Positions 46,695 through 57,991 of a stretch of 64,000 bases of DNA are shown in pieces. Origin of the DNA: JACJYM01 sp965230495 (lineage in GTDB: Bacteria > Bacteroidota > Bacteroidia > Chitinophagales > Saprospiraceae); the NCBI GenBank assembly GCA_965230495.1, contig OZ246004.1, positions 620,001-684,000 on the forward strand. The letters run 5' to 3'. Made by a program: the position numbers and the translations under genes. The notes below the pieces were generated by a model. The model was given only the letters and a program-made list of their open reading frames with translations, was not told the origin of the DNA and did not search any database. How positions within the stretch are numbered: position 1 is the stretch's first letter; every line of letters begins with the position of its first letter.

Positions 46695-46702
46695 TATATT
46701 TG
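46695..46702 (+). promoter_or_regulatory. -7 box of the ilvE promoter
   Basis: TATATTTG is a perfect match about 100 bases upstream of ilvE, divergent from the psi-like gene promoter. Confidence 0.45.
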
Positions 46703-46805
46703 ACCTTGTTTTAGTCTCTTGGAGAAAGTAATCATCCAAGTAAAGGACAAAAATAACCAAAGTTCTTTGTGAATTGATTTTTTGTAAACAATAAAACCTT
46801 TGAAG

Positions 46806-47882
46806 ATGCCAACAAAAATTTCCATTTCTAAATCTAGTTCTAGCAATCTTTCTTCTTTAGATTTTGATAATATTCCTTTCGGCAAAGTATTTACAGATCA
46901 CATGTTTGTATGCGATTATGAGAATGGTGAATGGAAAAATGCTAGGATAGAGCCTGTAGCCCCTATCCCTACTCATCCCGGTAATTTGGCTTGGCATTAT
47001 GGACAGGCAATATTTGAGGGAATGAAAGCTACACGGGATGAAGAGGGAAATGCTTTGTTATTTAGGCCTGAGGAACATTCCATTCGACTTAATGCGTCGG
47101 CTGAAAGAATGTGTATGCCCATGTTGCCCAAGGAATTGTTTTTAGACGCAGTGCATACTTTGGTCAATTTAGAGAGATCTTGGATTCCCCCAAATGAAGG
47201 GAGTGCTTTGTACATCAGACCCTTTATGTATGCAAATGACGCAACAATAGGAGTGAGAGCATCTGACACATATAAGTTTATAATTTTCTGTATGCCAGTG
47301 GGGCCCTATTATCCGAAGCCTGTCTCTTTGTATGCAGATACTCATTATGTTAGGGCTGTAAAAGGAGGCGTTGGTGAAGCAAAAGCAGCGGGCAACTACG
47401 CAGCCTCTCTGTATCCTGCTAAATTGGCGAAGGAACAGGGCTATGATCAGGTAATGTGGTTAGATGCACATGAACATAAGTATGTCCAGGAAGTAGGAAC
47501 GATGAATATATTTTTTGTGATTGGAGACAAGGTAATCACTCCTGCAACAGATGGAGCGATACTAAAAGGAATAACCAGAAAATCCATAATCACTATATTG
47601 AAGGATGAAGGATATAATATAGAGGAAAGGCCGATAGCTATAGATGAAATAGTAGAAGCTGCTGATAATGGAAGCCTTAGAGAAGTTTTTGGAGCAGGTA
47701 CAGCAGCCGTAGTATCAGAAGTCAATAAACTTAAAATTGGTGATACAGTTATTGAGTTAAACGCTGAAGACTTTAAAGTATCTAAGTTGGCTAAAAAAAC
47801 GATCAATCAGATTAGGATCAAAAAACTAGAGGATAAGTATGGTTGGCTAGTACAGGCGGAGAATAGGTCAATCGGGAGTTAG
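46806..47882 (+). CDS. ilvE: branched-chain amino acid aminotransferase
   Basis: A 358-residue class IV PLP aminotransferase that interconverts leucine, isoleucine and valine with their 2-oxoacids. Characteristic segments are WHYGQAIFEGMKA near residue 62, LYIRPFMYAND, KAAGNYAASLYPAK (PLP-lysine region), and EVGTMNIFFV with the later FGAGTAAVVSEV. It belongs to the longer eukaryote/Gram-positive-like group rather than the 309-residue E. coli type. I use the ATG at 46806; a TTG two codons upstream is also in frame. Confidence 0.94.
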   Translation: MPTKISISKSSSSNLSSLDFDNIPFGKVFTDHMFVCDYENGEWKNARIEPVAPIPTHPGNLAWHYGQAIFEGMKATRDEEGNALLFRPEEHSIRLNASAERMCMPMLPKELFLDAVHTLVNLERSWIPPNEGSALYIRPFMYANDATIGVRASDTYKFIIFCMPVGPYYPKPVSLYADTHYVRAVKGGVGEAKAAGNYAASLYPAKLAKEQGYDQVMWLDAHEHKYVQEVGTMNIFFVIGDKVITPATDGAILKGITRKSIITILKDEGYNIEERPIAIDEIVEAADNGSLREVFGAGTAAVVSEVNKLKIGDTVIELNAEDFKVSKLAKKTINQIRIKKLEDKYGWLVQAENRSIGS

Positions 47883-47973
47883 GTTTTTGAATATAACGTA
47901 CGTAGAGGTATTTAAAGAACAACTTTTAACAAATTAGTAGTTTTTTAATATATTTAAGGTTAAAACTGTTGCT

Positions 47974-50900
47974 ATGTCCAACCTTAAGTGTAGTATTCTC
48001 TTTTTATTTATTTTATCTCCAGTTGTTTTATTTTCTCAAGTTTCTAATGATGATTGCTCTACGGCAATTGTGTTGGACTATGGGACGCCTATTTCAGGAA
48101 CAACTGTTAATGCAGAATCTTCCAGTATCGCTTTTTCCTTGTGTCCCTCTGATCTTAATCAAGCGGATGTTTTTTATCGTATACCGATTTTAGAAGACTT
48201 TGACGCCGCGGTAATAACTATTAGTGACTGGAGTGGAAATGGAACTTTAGGTGCTCAAGTTTTTTTGGATAATGGTTCTTGTGACTTACAAACTATAAAT
48301 CTTATAGATGAGTCTAAGTATATATATTGTGGGCAGAATGAAACAGAGATAGATATTTCTATTAATTGTTTTCCAGACACTATTACTCATTTGGTCCTTA
48401 AGTTGGGAAGCGAAACGGATGATGGCGATATTACGAATGGGGAAGAAGAAGGAACTTTTATGGTGGCGTTGGAGGGAAGAACGGCTTCTTGTAGTTTTGC
48501 GGAATCTTGTGACGATATTTTACCTGAACAGATATTAAATCCGGTTACCAATCCAAATTTTGAGTTAGATTATTCATGTATAACATCTTGTTTAGAGTAT
48601 GCTTGTCCTGAATCTAATGTACAGGGGGTTTCCTGTGGTACAGATTCCTGGCCGACGGTATGGTATCAAATCAATGTCGATGATAATGCTGCCCAAATTT
48701 TCACAACAGTTGAAACCGCAGGAAGTTGGGAAGCGGCCTGGACACTATACGGAGGTAATGGATGTGATAGTCTGGTGCAGCTCTCAACTGCGGCATCACC
48801 TCCTTGTAATTTTGATGATACTACACCGGAACTTCTTCAGCAGGGAATTGAAGATACTTGGGACGTATATTGGCTGGCGGTAACAGTTGACCCTATATCT
48901 CTTCCTAATGGTTTTGAAATTGATAATCCTAATTTTAATGTTTGTATTGCAACTACTATTAACGCAATAATTTGTCTAGGAGATCTAGAATCTGGTGATT
49001 GTGCGGAACCATCATTGATTATGGAAGTAACGTCAAGAAATGATGGCCAAGACCCAGTTGATCCCGATGGAGATGGGGTAGAAGGACCCTTTTGCCCTGG
49101 TGATAAAGTGGATGTTAATATTCAATTTTTTTATGATGCTTCGGAGACTGGAGTAGATTGGTTAATAGGTTTTGTTCCTTACTTCGGTAATGGTTGGGAC
49201 ATGTCAAAATTTGAATACTCTGTAAATACCCCGGTGGGAAATGGAATGGAGGCCAATTGGTATGAAGAGGGAGGAAATTGTGCTCCGATAGTTCAAGAAT
49301 CCATTCCAACACTATGTACATACTGGGATCAAGATGGTCAACTTCAATTATGTAATTTGCTATGTGAATCTTGTCCATGTGCGGGAAATACATTAGTAGC
49401 CGGAGATCCATTGCCGAGTGGTTACTTTTGGGTGACAAATGGAGGAAATGCTGGTTGTGAAAATAATTGCTCACCTGGTGAAGGATGGGGTATTGGCACT
49501 ACAACAGTAGATATTGATTGGAAGTTAACACTTTTTGTTAAAGAGTTTTCTACTATTGATGAGTTATACAATGCGGACGATCTATCCATCAACTTTCAAA
49601 CCTTTTCGGATGGTGTAGCCGGTTGTTGGGAGGATCCAGTAGGAGAATGTCTATTCGATAAAAAACAAGTAAGTCCTCTCTGGAGAGTTAATAACCAAGT
49701 CACTCTTTTGAATATTGAAGAGTATGAAAATTTGGTTTATGAAGAAACTCAATTAGATATTGATATATCTATTTCGGGTTCACTAGAGCATGAAGTTATA
49801 GTAACCTTCGTGCCAAATTCAAATATAGCCGGAGCCAATGATTATAGTTTTGCAAATGGTGTTGGAACTATTACAGATTATCTTATTAATACAAGTGGTG
49901 AAAATCAACTGGCAGTTTATAATATTGAAGTTATAGATGATACAGGAGCATGTCATTCAGAGCGTAGTGTAGAAATACTGATTAAAAGTGGTGAGGTAAT
50001 CGGGAATGTAGGCGGTATAGTCTTCGTAGAAGATGATTATGATAATTATTTAACTGAAAATGATCACCGTTTGTCAGGCGTTAGTATACAATTGTGGGAG
50101 GATATTAATGCGGATGGAGTTCTGGATATTGAGGTTTCACAAGCCATTAACACTGATGTAGAAGGACAGTTTATTTTCACTAATTTGTTTGAAGGAAGAT
50201 ATGCAATATTGGTTGATGAAAATGAAGTTTTGTTAGGAGGTAACCTTTATGGTATGGTGGCAATAGATTCATCTATCGCACCTTTATCGGCATTCCCTAA
50301 TACTCATAATAATTTGATTGATCAAGACTTAACAACGGAAATTTTTCATTTTAATAATGAAATAGTGGATAATCATAATACTGATATGGAATTGATGCTA
50401 GGATTTATTTATGATTGCAGTTCAAGCTATAGTATTTTATTTTCTGATTGTCAAACCTCTATCAGCAATACATTTTGTGATTTAGATCTACTTGACAAAG
50501 CTTGTTTTAATATGCAGGGTATTAATGAAAACAATATACCTGATGATCAATGTGTATTTACGGGGTCAATTTATGAAAGATGGCTTTCGTTTGTACCGGC
50601 TGAGGGAGAGTATGAATTAGCCTTTACAGCTAAAAATTGTACACTTTCTGTTCAAGATACAGGTTCTATTAAACTAGGAATATATAGTGAATGTTCTATT
50701 GATAGTGAATTATTTTGTGTTTTAGATTGTGTTTCGGGAGAGATAAGGGTACCGTCCAATATTTTGAATCCTGGAGACACACATTTTATTGGAATTAACA
50801 CTTGTTCTGGAAATGATTGCGAAATAGAAATAGAGGTAGAGGGAAATTTTGATAATCAAGATAAATCTTGTAATCACTTTATAGAGGGGTATACCTTCTT

Positions 50901-53685
50901 TGATGCGAATATGGATTGTACAAATGACGAGTATAATTTGGTCAGAAATGTATTGGTCGTTGCCTTTAACCAAGTGGATACTTTTTATACTTTTTCAGAC
51001 GCTCAAGGATATTTTAAGTTTTATCTCCCGGAAGGATTTTACAATTTTGAATTTTCAAGAAATGGAGAAATGATTATCCCTTGTAACCTAAATGATTATA
51101 CTAATGTTGATCCTGTAGGTTTAAATGAAGAAATCTCCTTTTACTTTGGAGATATATCGCACTGTAATGATCCATTTGTTGAATTGCATATAGACAATTT
51201 AAGACGATGTTTTGTCAATTCAGGATATGTAACATTCTGCAATACTGGATTTATAGATATGATGGATTTTAATATTGGGATTAAGCTTGATGATGATTTG
51301 GAATTTATAAGTGCTTCCAGACCCTATACTACATTGTCTGATAACACCATTCTTTTTTCAATAGATTCATTGGAAGCAGATGCTTGTGGGTTAATTAACT
51401 TTAAAGTGCGACCTCGATGTAATTCTACAGTTATTCGCCAATCACTCTGCTTAGAAGCGTATGTTCTGCCCGAGAGTGATTGTGGTAAGTTGTCCCAATA
51501 CAAAGGACCTATTATTGATATTTTGGGAAAATGTGAAGGTGATGATATGGAATTTATCATTTCCAATATTGGTGGAGAAGATATGACTAAGGAGTATGTC
51601 TATAATATTTTGAGAAACGATCAAGCCTATAAACAAGGGGTTTTTCAATTAAATAGAGATGAGAATTATATAATATCCGTAGCAGGTGATGGAGAAACAT
51701 TTACGTTGCTAACTCAACAATGGGAGGACTATCCTTATGGAGGGGGGCATATATCTACTTATGTTGAAGGTTGTGCACCTAATGGTAGCATTATTGATTA
51801 TGGTTTTTACGACCTCTTTCAACAGAACGATTTGAGCCCGTATAAAGATATCTCTTGTGTAGAAATAATAGGTTCATATGATCCTAATGTTAAGAGTACT
51901 GCTCCCATTGGATATAGTAGTCAAAACTTCATTTATGAAGATCAGATATTGAAGTATCATATTGAATTCGAAAATATTGGTAATGACACTGCGTTTACCG
52001 TTCGTGTAGTTGACGAAATAAGTGATAAATTAGCCTTGAATAGCATGAATGTGATCGGAGCTAGCCATGAATTTTATATGTATTCTGAGGGAAGAAAGTT
52101 GACATTTTTGTTTGAGGATATTAATCTACCTTATACGGAGATAGATAGTGTGTCATCCCATGGTTTTGTAACTTTTGAGATTAATCAGAAGGAAAATAAT
52201 ATCATAGGAGATATTATAACTAATCAGGTAGAGATCTTTTTTGACTATAATGAGCCGATTATAACCAACGAAGTGCGACATACCGTGGGAGTGCCTTGCT
52301 TTTTGGGAATCACTCAAGAGGAATTATTCGAGGATTTTGGTTTAGTGAGTATTTGCGACGAAGATTTTTCTAGTATAGTACTGGAACAAGATATTAATGG
52401 AGACGGTATATTTGGATGGCAAGGTCCTGTTATTGAAGGATTTGGGGTTCATACTTATGATACCCTTTCTAATGGTTGTCTATATACACAAAGGGTAGAA
52501 GTAGCAAAACTGGATCCTTATGAAGAGGCAGTTTCTTTGGTTTCGTGTCAACCCTTTACTTATTACGGGGTTGAGGTAAATGAAAGTATAGATAGCCTAC
52601 ACATAGATATTTCCGTCAACGAAGAAGGATGTGACAGTACTATTTATCTTAGTGCTACGATTATGTCTTTAGATGCACAAGTTGATGTTTTTGATTGCGT
52701 TGATAGCTGCCGACAGATAGAAGTCAATAACTTGATTCTAGAACCTGATTTAAGTGAATTAGAAAATATTACTTACAATGTACTTGACGGAAATGAAACT
52801 ATATTATCGACCGATCAAAGTGCTTTTGAAGTATGCCAATCCGGGTCTTTTAGCATAGAGATAATTTCGAGATATCAGGGTAATTCATGTGCGTATTATT
52901 TTCCCATAGATATTGATATAGAATCAGGTTTTCCCGATTCGCCAATGATTAGCGAAGAAAACGAATATCCCTGTGCAGGAGATATGGGGCCTTATGAATA
53001 TAATATAGTAAATCCAGGAGATAGTATCGATTGGTATATTGAAAATGGTAATATTGTCTCCTCCAATAATCAGGGTGTTGCGGTAATGTGGTCTTCAGAA
53101 GAAGAAGGACTGATTTGTGCCACGGCAATTAATGATTGTGGAGAGAGTAAAGAATATTGCAAGGAGATAAGATTTGAAAAATCCCCTTTAGCTATTGATG
53201 ACAATTTAGATGCTTTCAAGAATAGTCTGGATTTTGATGTGATTACGAATGATGACACGGTATCAGTTTCAGATTTTGAAATTAGTTTAGTTAACCCGCC
53301 ATTGCATGGACTGATCACTATTTTTGATGATGGTATCGTTCGTTATACTCCATTTGAACCGGAAACAGATGTTCAGGATAGCTTTATTTATAAACTTTGT
53401 AATTTATATTGTTCCGATCTATGTTCAGAAGCTGAAGTGATTATTAATTATAGTGGAAGCACTGTGAATACCGAAGAGATACAATATAGCTTAGAGGACT
53501 TACTTTTATTACAACCTTGTGAAATTAATATATTTGATGTATCGGGCAGAAGGATGCTACCATCGTATTCATGCGAAGATTTGATTTTAGCTTTGGAGGG
53601 TAAAGAATTGAGCCCAGGAGTATATTGTTATCAGCTTATTCTTTCAGATGGAAGGGTGGTATATGGTAGTTTTATAACTATATAA
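47974..53685 (+). CDS. giant T9SS-secreted SdrD-B/DUF11-like protein
   Basis: A 1,903-residue surface or secreted protein. A signal peptide (CSILFLFILSPVVLFSQ) leads into modules of the DDCSTAIVLDYG type. An SdrD B-like domain near residue 675 (GNVGGIVFVEDDYDNY, then LSGVSIQLWEDINADG) and a second prealbumin-like one near 970 follow. A DUF11-like/T9SS-associated domain near residues 1300-1440 contains SYDPNVKSTAP and YHIEFENIGNDTAFTVRVVD. A cadherin-like module is near 1740, and a divergent C-terminal sorting domain ends the protein (INIFDVSGRR, then LSPGVYCYQLIL). No catalytic motif. It stands alone, between ilvE and the initiator tRNA. Confidence 0.85.
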   Translation: MSNLKCSILFLFILSPVVLFSQVSNDDCSTAIVLDYGTPISGTTVNAESSSIAFSLCPSDLNQADVFYRIPILEDFDAAVITISDWSGNGTLGAQVFLDNGSCDLQTINLIDESKYIYCGQNETEIDISINCFPDTITHLVLKLGSETDDGDITNGEEEGTFMVALEGRTASCSFAESCDDILPEQILNPVTNPNFELDYSCITSCLEYACPESNVQGVSCGTDSWPTVWYQINVDDNAAQIFTTVETAGSWEAAWTLYGGNGCDSLVQLSTAASPPCNFDDTTPELLQQGIEDTWDVYWLAVTVDPISLPNGFEIDNPNFNVCIATTINAIICLGDLESGDCAEPSLIMEVTSRNDGQDPVDPDGDGVEGPFCPGDKVDVNIQFFYDASETGVDWLIGFVPYFGNGWDMSKFEYSVNTPVGNGMEANWYEEGGNCAPIVQESIPTLCTYWDQDGQLQLCNLLCESCPCAGNTLVAGDPLPSGYFWVTNGGNAGCENNCSPGEGWGIGTTTVDIDWKLTLFVKEFSTIDELYNADDLSINFQTFSDGVAGCWEDPVGECLFDKKQVSPLWRVNNQVTLLNIEEYENLVYEETQLDIDISISGSLEHEVIVTFVPNSNIAGANDYSFANGVGTITDYLINTSGENQLAVYNIEVIDDTGACHSERSVEILIKSGEVIGNVGGIVFVEDDYDNYLTENDHRLSGVSIQLWEDINADGVLDIEVSQAINTDVEGQFIFTNLFEGRYAILVDENEVLLGGNLYGMVAIDSSIAPLSAFPNTHNNLIDQDLTTEIFHFNNEIVDNHNTDMELMLGFIYDCSSSYSILFSDCQTSISNTFCDLDLLDKACFNMQGINENNIPDDQCVFTGSIYERWLSFVPAEGEYELAFTAKNCTLSVQDTGSIKLGIYSECSIDSELFCVLDCVSGEIRVPSNILNPGDTHFIGINTCSGNDCEIEIEVEGNFDNQDKSCNHFIEGYTFFDANMDCTNDEYNLVRNVLVVAFNQVDTFYTFSDAQGYFKFYLPEGFYNFEFSRNGEMIIPCNLNDYTNVDPVGLNEEISFYFGDISHCNDPFVELHIDNLRRCFVNSGYVTFCNTGFIDMMDFNIGIKLDDDLEFISASRPYTTLSDNTILFSIDSLEADACGLINFKVRPRCNSTVIRQSLCLEAYVLPESDCGKLSQYKGPIIDILGKCEGDDMEFIISNIGGEDMTKEYVYNILRNDQAYKQGVFQLNRDENYIISVAGDGETFTLLTQQWEDYPYGGGHISTYVEGCAPNGSIIDYGFYDLFQQNDLSPYKDISCVEIIGSYDPNVKSTAPIGYSSQNFIYEDQILKYHIEFENIGNDTAFTVRVVDEISDKLALNSMNVIGASHEFYMYSEGRKLTFLFEDINLPYTEIDSVSSHGFVTFEINQKENNIIGDIITNQVEIFFDYNEPIITNEVRHTVGVPCFLGITQEELFEDFGLVSICDEDFSSIVLEQDINGDGIFGWQGPVIEGFGVHTYDTLSNGCLYTQRVEVAKLDPYEEAVSLVSCQPFTYYGVEVNESIDSLHIDISVNEEGCDSTIYLSATIMSLDAQVDVFDCVDSCRQIEVNNLILEPDLSELENITYNVLDGNETILSTDQSAFEVCQSGSFSIEIISRYQGNSCAYYFPIDIDIESGFPDSPMISEENEYPCAGDMGPYEYNIVNPGDSIDWYIENGNIVSSNNQGVAVMWSSEEEGLICATAINDCGESKEYCKEIRFEKSPLAIDDNLDAFKNSLDFDVITNDDTVSVSDFEISLVNPPLHGLITIFDDGIVRYTPFEPETDVQDSFIYKLCNLYCSDLCSEAEVIINYSGSTVNTEEIQYSLEDLLLLQPCEINIFDVSGRRMLPSYSCEDLILALEGKELSPGVYCYQLILSDGRVVYGSFITI

Positions 53686-53767
53686 AAAACCGAAAGGTGT
53701 AACTTGTTGACAGATATTGAGTTATATCTATATGGCGAAAATAGATGGACGTAATATTTAAAAAGGT

Positions 53768-53798
53768 TTTGATATTAGATAGATTAGATGTACCTTCG
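53768..53798 (+). promoter_or_regulatory. promoter of the initiator tRNA
   Basis: TTTG (53768-53771) and TACCTTCG (53791-53798) are separated by 19 bases, fitting the Bacteroidota -33 TTTG / -7 TAnnTTTG arrangement with one mismatch. Transcription would begin about 28 bases before the tRNA. Confidence 0.55.
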
Positions 53799-53832
53799 CC
53801 ATCCCATTAAAAGAAATGGAAAGAAATAATAT

Positions 53833-55404
<1,572 letters not shown>

Positions 55405-55494
55405 CTTCGAACAATATTTTGGCTGACAATCTTGCCAGTGTTTCTATAAACCTTATTTCCTCCTCTGGTAAATTTAAGGGATTGTATATATCTT

Positions 55495-55695
55495 TCATGA
55501 TTCATGATTAATTTTTTCAATGTGATTCAAAGAAATACCGCCGCTAAATCCTTTTAACTTGACTACCCATTCACCATGACCCAGTTTCCAAGGTTTCGAG
55601 GTAATTTCTGCTTTAACTGAATCCAGCTTCGTACCATCATTTTTTATGATCTTATGATACCAAACTTCTTCTCCTAATTCAAATGTTACTTTCAT
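55495..55695 (-). CDS. small uncharacterised element protein
   Basis: A 66-residue beta-rich protein beginning MKVTFELGEEVWYHKI and containing KPWKLGHGEWVVKLKGF, reminiscent of a small SH3/KOW-like barrel. The frame is open to an ATG at 55752 inside the upstream gene. The start at 55695 avoids that overlap and gives a natural N-terminus. The stop overlaps the next start codon (ATGA). Confidence 0.55.
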   Translation of the reverse strand: MKVTFELGEEVWYHKIIKNDGTKLDSVKAEITSKPWKLGHGEWVVKLKGFSGGISLNHIEKINHES

Positions 55696-55711
55696 TGAGT
55701 CTAGTTTAATT

Positions 55712-56194
55712 TTAACAATATTGATATTCAGTCCAGTGAATAATTTTTCCATCTAAACTTTCGTCAAAATATTCAAAGAACTGATTTGTAGTTTCAAAAC
55801 CATCGTTAGTAGCCAGTAAGTCAACAGTATAAGACGAATTGATTAACCTACAATTAACCCAAATAGCTTCACCGATAAAATTGTTATCTATGTAAACTTT
55901 TGCAGTTGTCATTGATCCTGCAAAGTGATATCGAATTTTTATCTTCTGTATGGAAAGCACGCTCAATGTTTGGATGAATTGAAGTCTTTTCGAGGTTCTG
56001 TTGTTTATTACCGCGTGTATTTTATTGCCTACCTTCCATCGATTCTTATCGTCTTTTCTTATAGTATGAATTTTGGGCTTACAATGTCGAAGAACATTAT
56101 CACCTGCGTAATATTCGGAATGAATATATTTAGCTATCTCCGGAGTTATTGGTTCAGCTTCTAAGCTTTTAATGATTTTCTCTGGGAAATTCAT
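55712..56194 (-). CDS. phage-type protein, possible ASCH/PUA-like fold
   Basis: A 160-residue protein starting MNFPEKIIKSLEAEPITPE. The start at 56194 is chosen because a strong Shine-Dalgarno sequence (GGAGGGG) lies 5-6 bases upstream; the frame extends 13 codons further without one. HTIRKDDKNRWKVGNKIHAV near residue 43 resembles the HTIR and RWK-x-G-x2-I segments of small ASCH/PUA-like phage proteins that may bind RNA or modified DNA. That assignment is tentative. It is part of the leftward operon. Confidence 0.65.
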   Translation of the reverse strand: MNFPEKIIKSLEAEPITPEIAKYIHSEYYAGDNVLRHCKPKIHTIRKDDKNRWKVGNKIHAVINNRTSKRLQFIQTLSVLSIQKIKIRYHFAGSMTTAKVYIDNNFIGEAIWVNCRLINSSYTVDLLATNDGFETTNQFFEYFDESLDGKIIHWTEYQYC

Positions 56195-56300
56195 TGCTAC
56201 CCCTCCAAAATGTAACGAAAAGGATAGTGTCATTTTTTAAGTTTTGATCAAAAAATCTTATTATCTAAATGGCAATTATTTTTTGCCAGATATTTCAATT

Positions 56301-56561
56301 TTATGTAATACTGGTTATTTCCTTGCTATGGTCTAAATATTGAGAATCAATAATGAGCTTTTGTGACTTTTTAAGACCATCGATATATTCACATGGCCAT
56401 GCAGTATCTTGAGGACGTTTGATTATTCTCATGACTTCTTCTTTAGTATACTTGTGGGCTTTACGAATATCTATGGTGTATCCCTTTCCATTTTTCGCCC
56501 ACCAGAATAGTGCATTACCACAATATCCCATATTCTGAATGTAGTATAATTGTTCTTTCAT
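56301..56561 (-). CDS. conserved small phage-type protein
   Basis: An 86-residue protein. The opening YYIQNMGYCGNALFWWAKNG and following KGYTIDIRKAHKYTKEE match, from memory, a small family common in prophages and phages of varied hosts, with no known function. The start codon overlaps the stop of the 58-residue gene upstream (ATGA). Confidence 0.7.
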   Translation of the reverse strand: MKEQLYYIQNMGYCGNALFWWAKNGKGYTIDIRKAHKYTKEEVMRIIKRPQDTAWPCEYIDGLKKSQKLIIDSQYLDHSKEITSIT

Positions 56562-56734
56562 TTTGATTGATTTAATGGGTTGATCAATTCTAAACTTTCA
56601 AGTCCATCATCATCTGCCATTATCACCATCTTTTTGACTTCGGAATATGATAGATCATGTGCCTTCATGAAATCTCTGATTTCGGTGGCTGAGTATCTCA
56701 CTCGCTCTGATAGTTGGTATATTTTTATATTCAT
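56558..56734 (-). CDS. 58-residue small element protein
   Basis: A short frame starting MNIKIYQLSERVRYSATEIR with KKMVIMADDDGLESLELI near the end. The N-terminal part (YQLSERVRYSATEIRDFMKAH) looks like the start of a small helix-turn-helix or translation-initiation-factor N-domain type helix pair (IF2_N-like). The stop overlaps the next ATG (ATGA), which supports translation. Function unknown. Confidence 0.6.
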   Translation of the reverse strand: MNIKIYQLSERVRYSATEIRDFMKAHDLSYSEVKKMVIMADDDGLESLELINPLNQSK

Positions 56735-56746
56735 TATTAAGTAGTT

Positions 56747-56929
56747 TTATTCGACGGTTATTGACTCTTGAAATTCCTCAGTGAATTCCTCAAAATATTG
56801 ATGTGTGGGTACTATAACACCACAAAGTTCTTTACAGTATTTTTCTAATGCTTCATCTTTACTTTTAGCTTCGATTTCGTATTCTTCGACTTGAATAGTT
56901 AATCGTTTCTCAATTACCCTATATTTCAT
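56747..56929 (-). CDS. 60-residue acidic small element protein
   Basis: Begins MKYRVIEKRLTIQVEEYEIE and continues with AKSKDEALEKYCKEL. This is a beta-strand pair followed by a helix, a layout seen in many tiny phage proteins. It has no recognised family. It lies between the 58-residue gene and the lipoprotein gene, with short gaps on both sides. Confidence 0.55.
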   Translation of the reverse strand: MKYRVIEKRLTIQVEEYEIEAKSKDEALEKYCKELCGVIVPTHQYFEEFTEEFQESITVE

Positions 56930-56936
56930 TTTCTGA

Positions 56937-57359
56937 TTATTTACTGCATTTATTAATTAATTCCACTTCATTCACACTATACCATTCATTGTTCAGCTGA
57001 AGGGAATCATTGGAGATGTAGTTGATACTCAATATCACATGCTCCCTGAGGTCTTTTCCCTTCGTGTAGATATACGGCCGTAAGGTGTCCGATTCTTTCC
57101 AGTGATTAAGCTCATAAAAAGTGGTGTTGGTGTGGCACTTGTAGGCATAGATCCTGGTACCCACTAACATATCGCCATGCTCTCTGAATGGCTTTCGAAA
57201 GAGATAATAGTGTGTACTATCCACTGCGTACCACTTAATGTCGAAAAACTGATAACCGTTGATCTTCGGATCCTGTACATCTCTGATCGGAATGATTTGG
57301 ATCTCATCTGTACAGGCCAGTAGAAATGATATGCAGAGTATAAATTGAATAAGTCTCAT
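56937..57359 (-). CDS. element-encoded lipoprotein
   Basis: A 140-residue protein with a lipoprotein signal (RLIQFILCISFLLACTDE; lipidated cysteine near residue 16). The mature domain has no known motif (YHYLFRKPFREHGDM, TTFYELNHWKESDTL). A lipoprotein expressed from an integrated element can alter the surface, for example by superinfection exclusion, but nothing here proves it. It lies within the leftward operon. Confidence 0.65.
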   Translation of the reverse strand: MRLIQFILCISFLLACTDEIQIIPIRDVQDPKINGYQFFDIKWYAVDSTHYYLFRKPFREHGDMLVGTRIYAYKCHTNTTFYELNHWKESDTLRPYIYTKGKDLREHVILSINYISNDSLQLNNEWYSVNEVELINKCSK

Positions 57360-57386
57360 TATTAATATTTTTTGTGCGGTATTTGA

Positions 57387-57968
57387 TTAAAATGGTAAGT
57401 CGTCAAATTGATGAGTCTCTTCTTTCTTTTCTACTTCCTCATTCATAGGGTAGAGTTCTCTGAGTTTCGGAGCTATCTTTTCATCAATCACCTTTTCGAA
57501 GAATAGGTTCTGCTTGTCTCGATTCCATTTACCGTCTGTATTCTCCCAGTCGGGCATTCCTTTAGGGTCTTTCTTGGTGAAGAAGTGTTTCAACCAGGTG
57601 TTATTTTGTTTGATATAAAGACTATCGTATCCACGTCCATTTTTTCCTATTTGGAGTGAGATGGGTTGCTCAAAGTCTATATTCATGGAGACTAACATGA
57701 ATGCAGCGTTTATGCTAAATTTATAGGGCAGTTTGATGCAATACAGCTCTTTGCCATCCTTTATAAGTAACTGAAGGTATCTCTCACCATCATTCCATGT
57801 TTTGGCCTTTACGTTGATGATATGTCCGGACACTTCACTAAACCGTCTTTCATACTTTCCGGTAAGTTGATTTTTGACAGCTTGAAAATCATCCTCATTA
57901 CACTTCATCACAAATGCACCATATGAAGGCATTAATACTTTTACGTTTTGATCAATTTCTTTTAACAT
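57387..57968 (-). CDS. SSB-like single-strand DNA-binding protein (putative)
   Basis: A 193-residue protein whose last residues, QFDDLPF, match the acidic tip of bacterial single-strand DNA-binding proteins (DDDIPF type). That tip recruits replication and repair enzymes. The body (HIINVKAKTWNDGERYLQLL, FSINAAFMLVSMNIDFEQ, PISLQIGKNGRGYDSLYI) is beta-rich, consistent with an OB fold. It is not a typical bacterial SSB and is closer in design to phage-specific forms. It is encoded downstream of the primase and winged-helix genes, so a role in the element's DNA replication is likely. The fold is inference. Confidence 0.7.
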   Translation of the reverse strand: MLKEIDQNVKVLMPSYGAFVMKCNEDDFQAVKNQLTGKYERRFSEVSGHIINVKAKTWNDGERYLQLLIKDGKELYCIKLPYKFSINAAFMLVSMNIDFEQPISLQIGKNGRGYDSLYIKQNNTWLKHFFTKKDPKGMPDWENTDGKWNRDKQNLFFEKVIDEKIAPKLRELYPMNEEVEKKEETHQFDDLPF

Positions 57969-57991
57969 TTTCTAAAGTTTTGTTTGATTAA

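Noticed and set aside
49115..49474. 119-codon leftward frame inside the 1,903-residue gene
   Set aside because: Its composition is histidine- and proline-rich in the way of an antisense shadow, and it has no regulatory signals.
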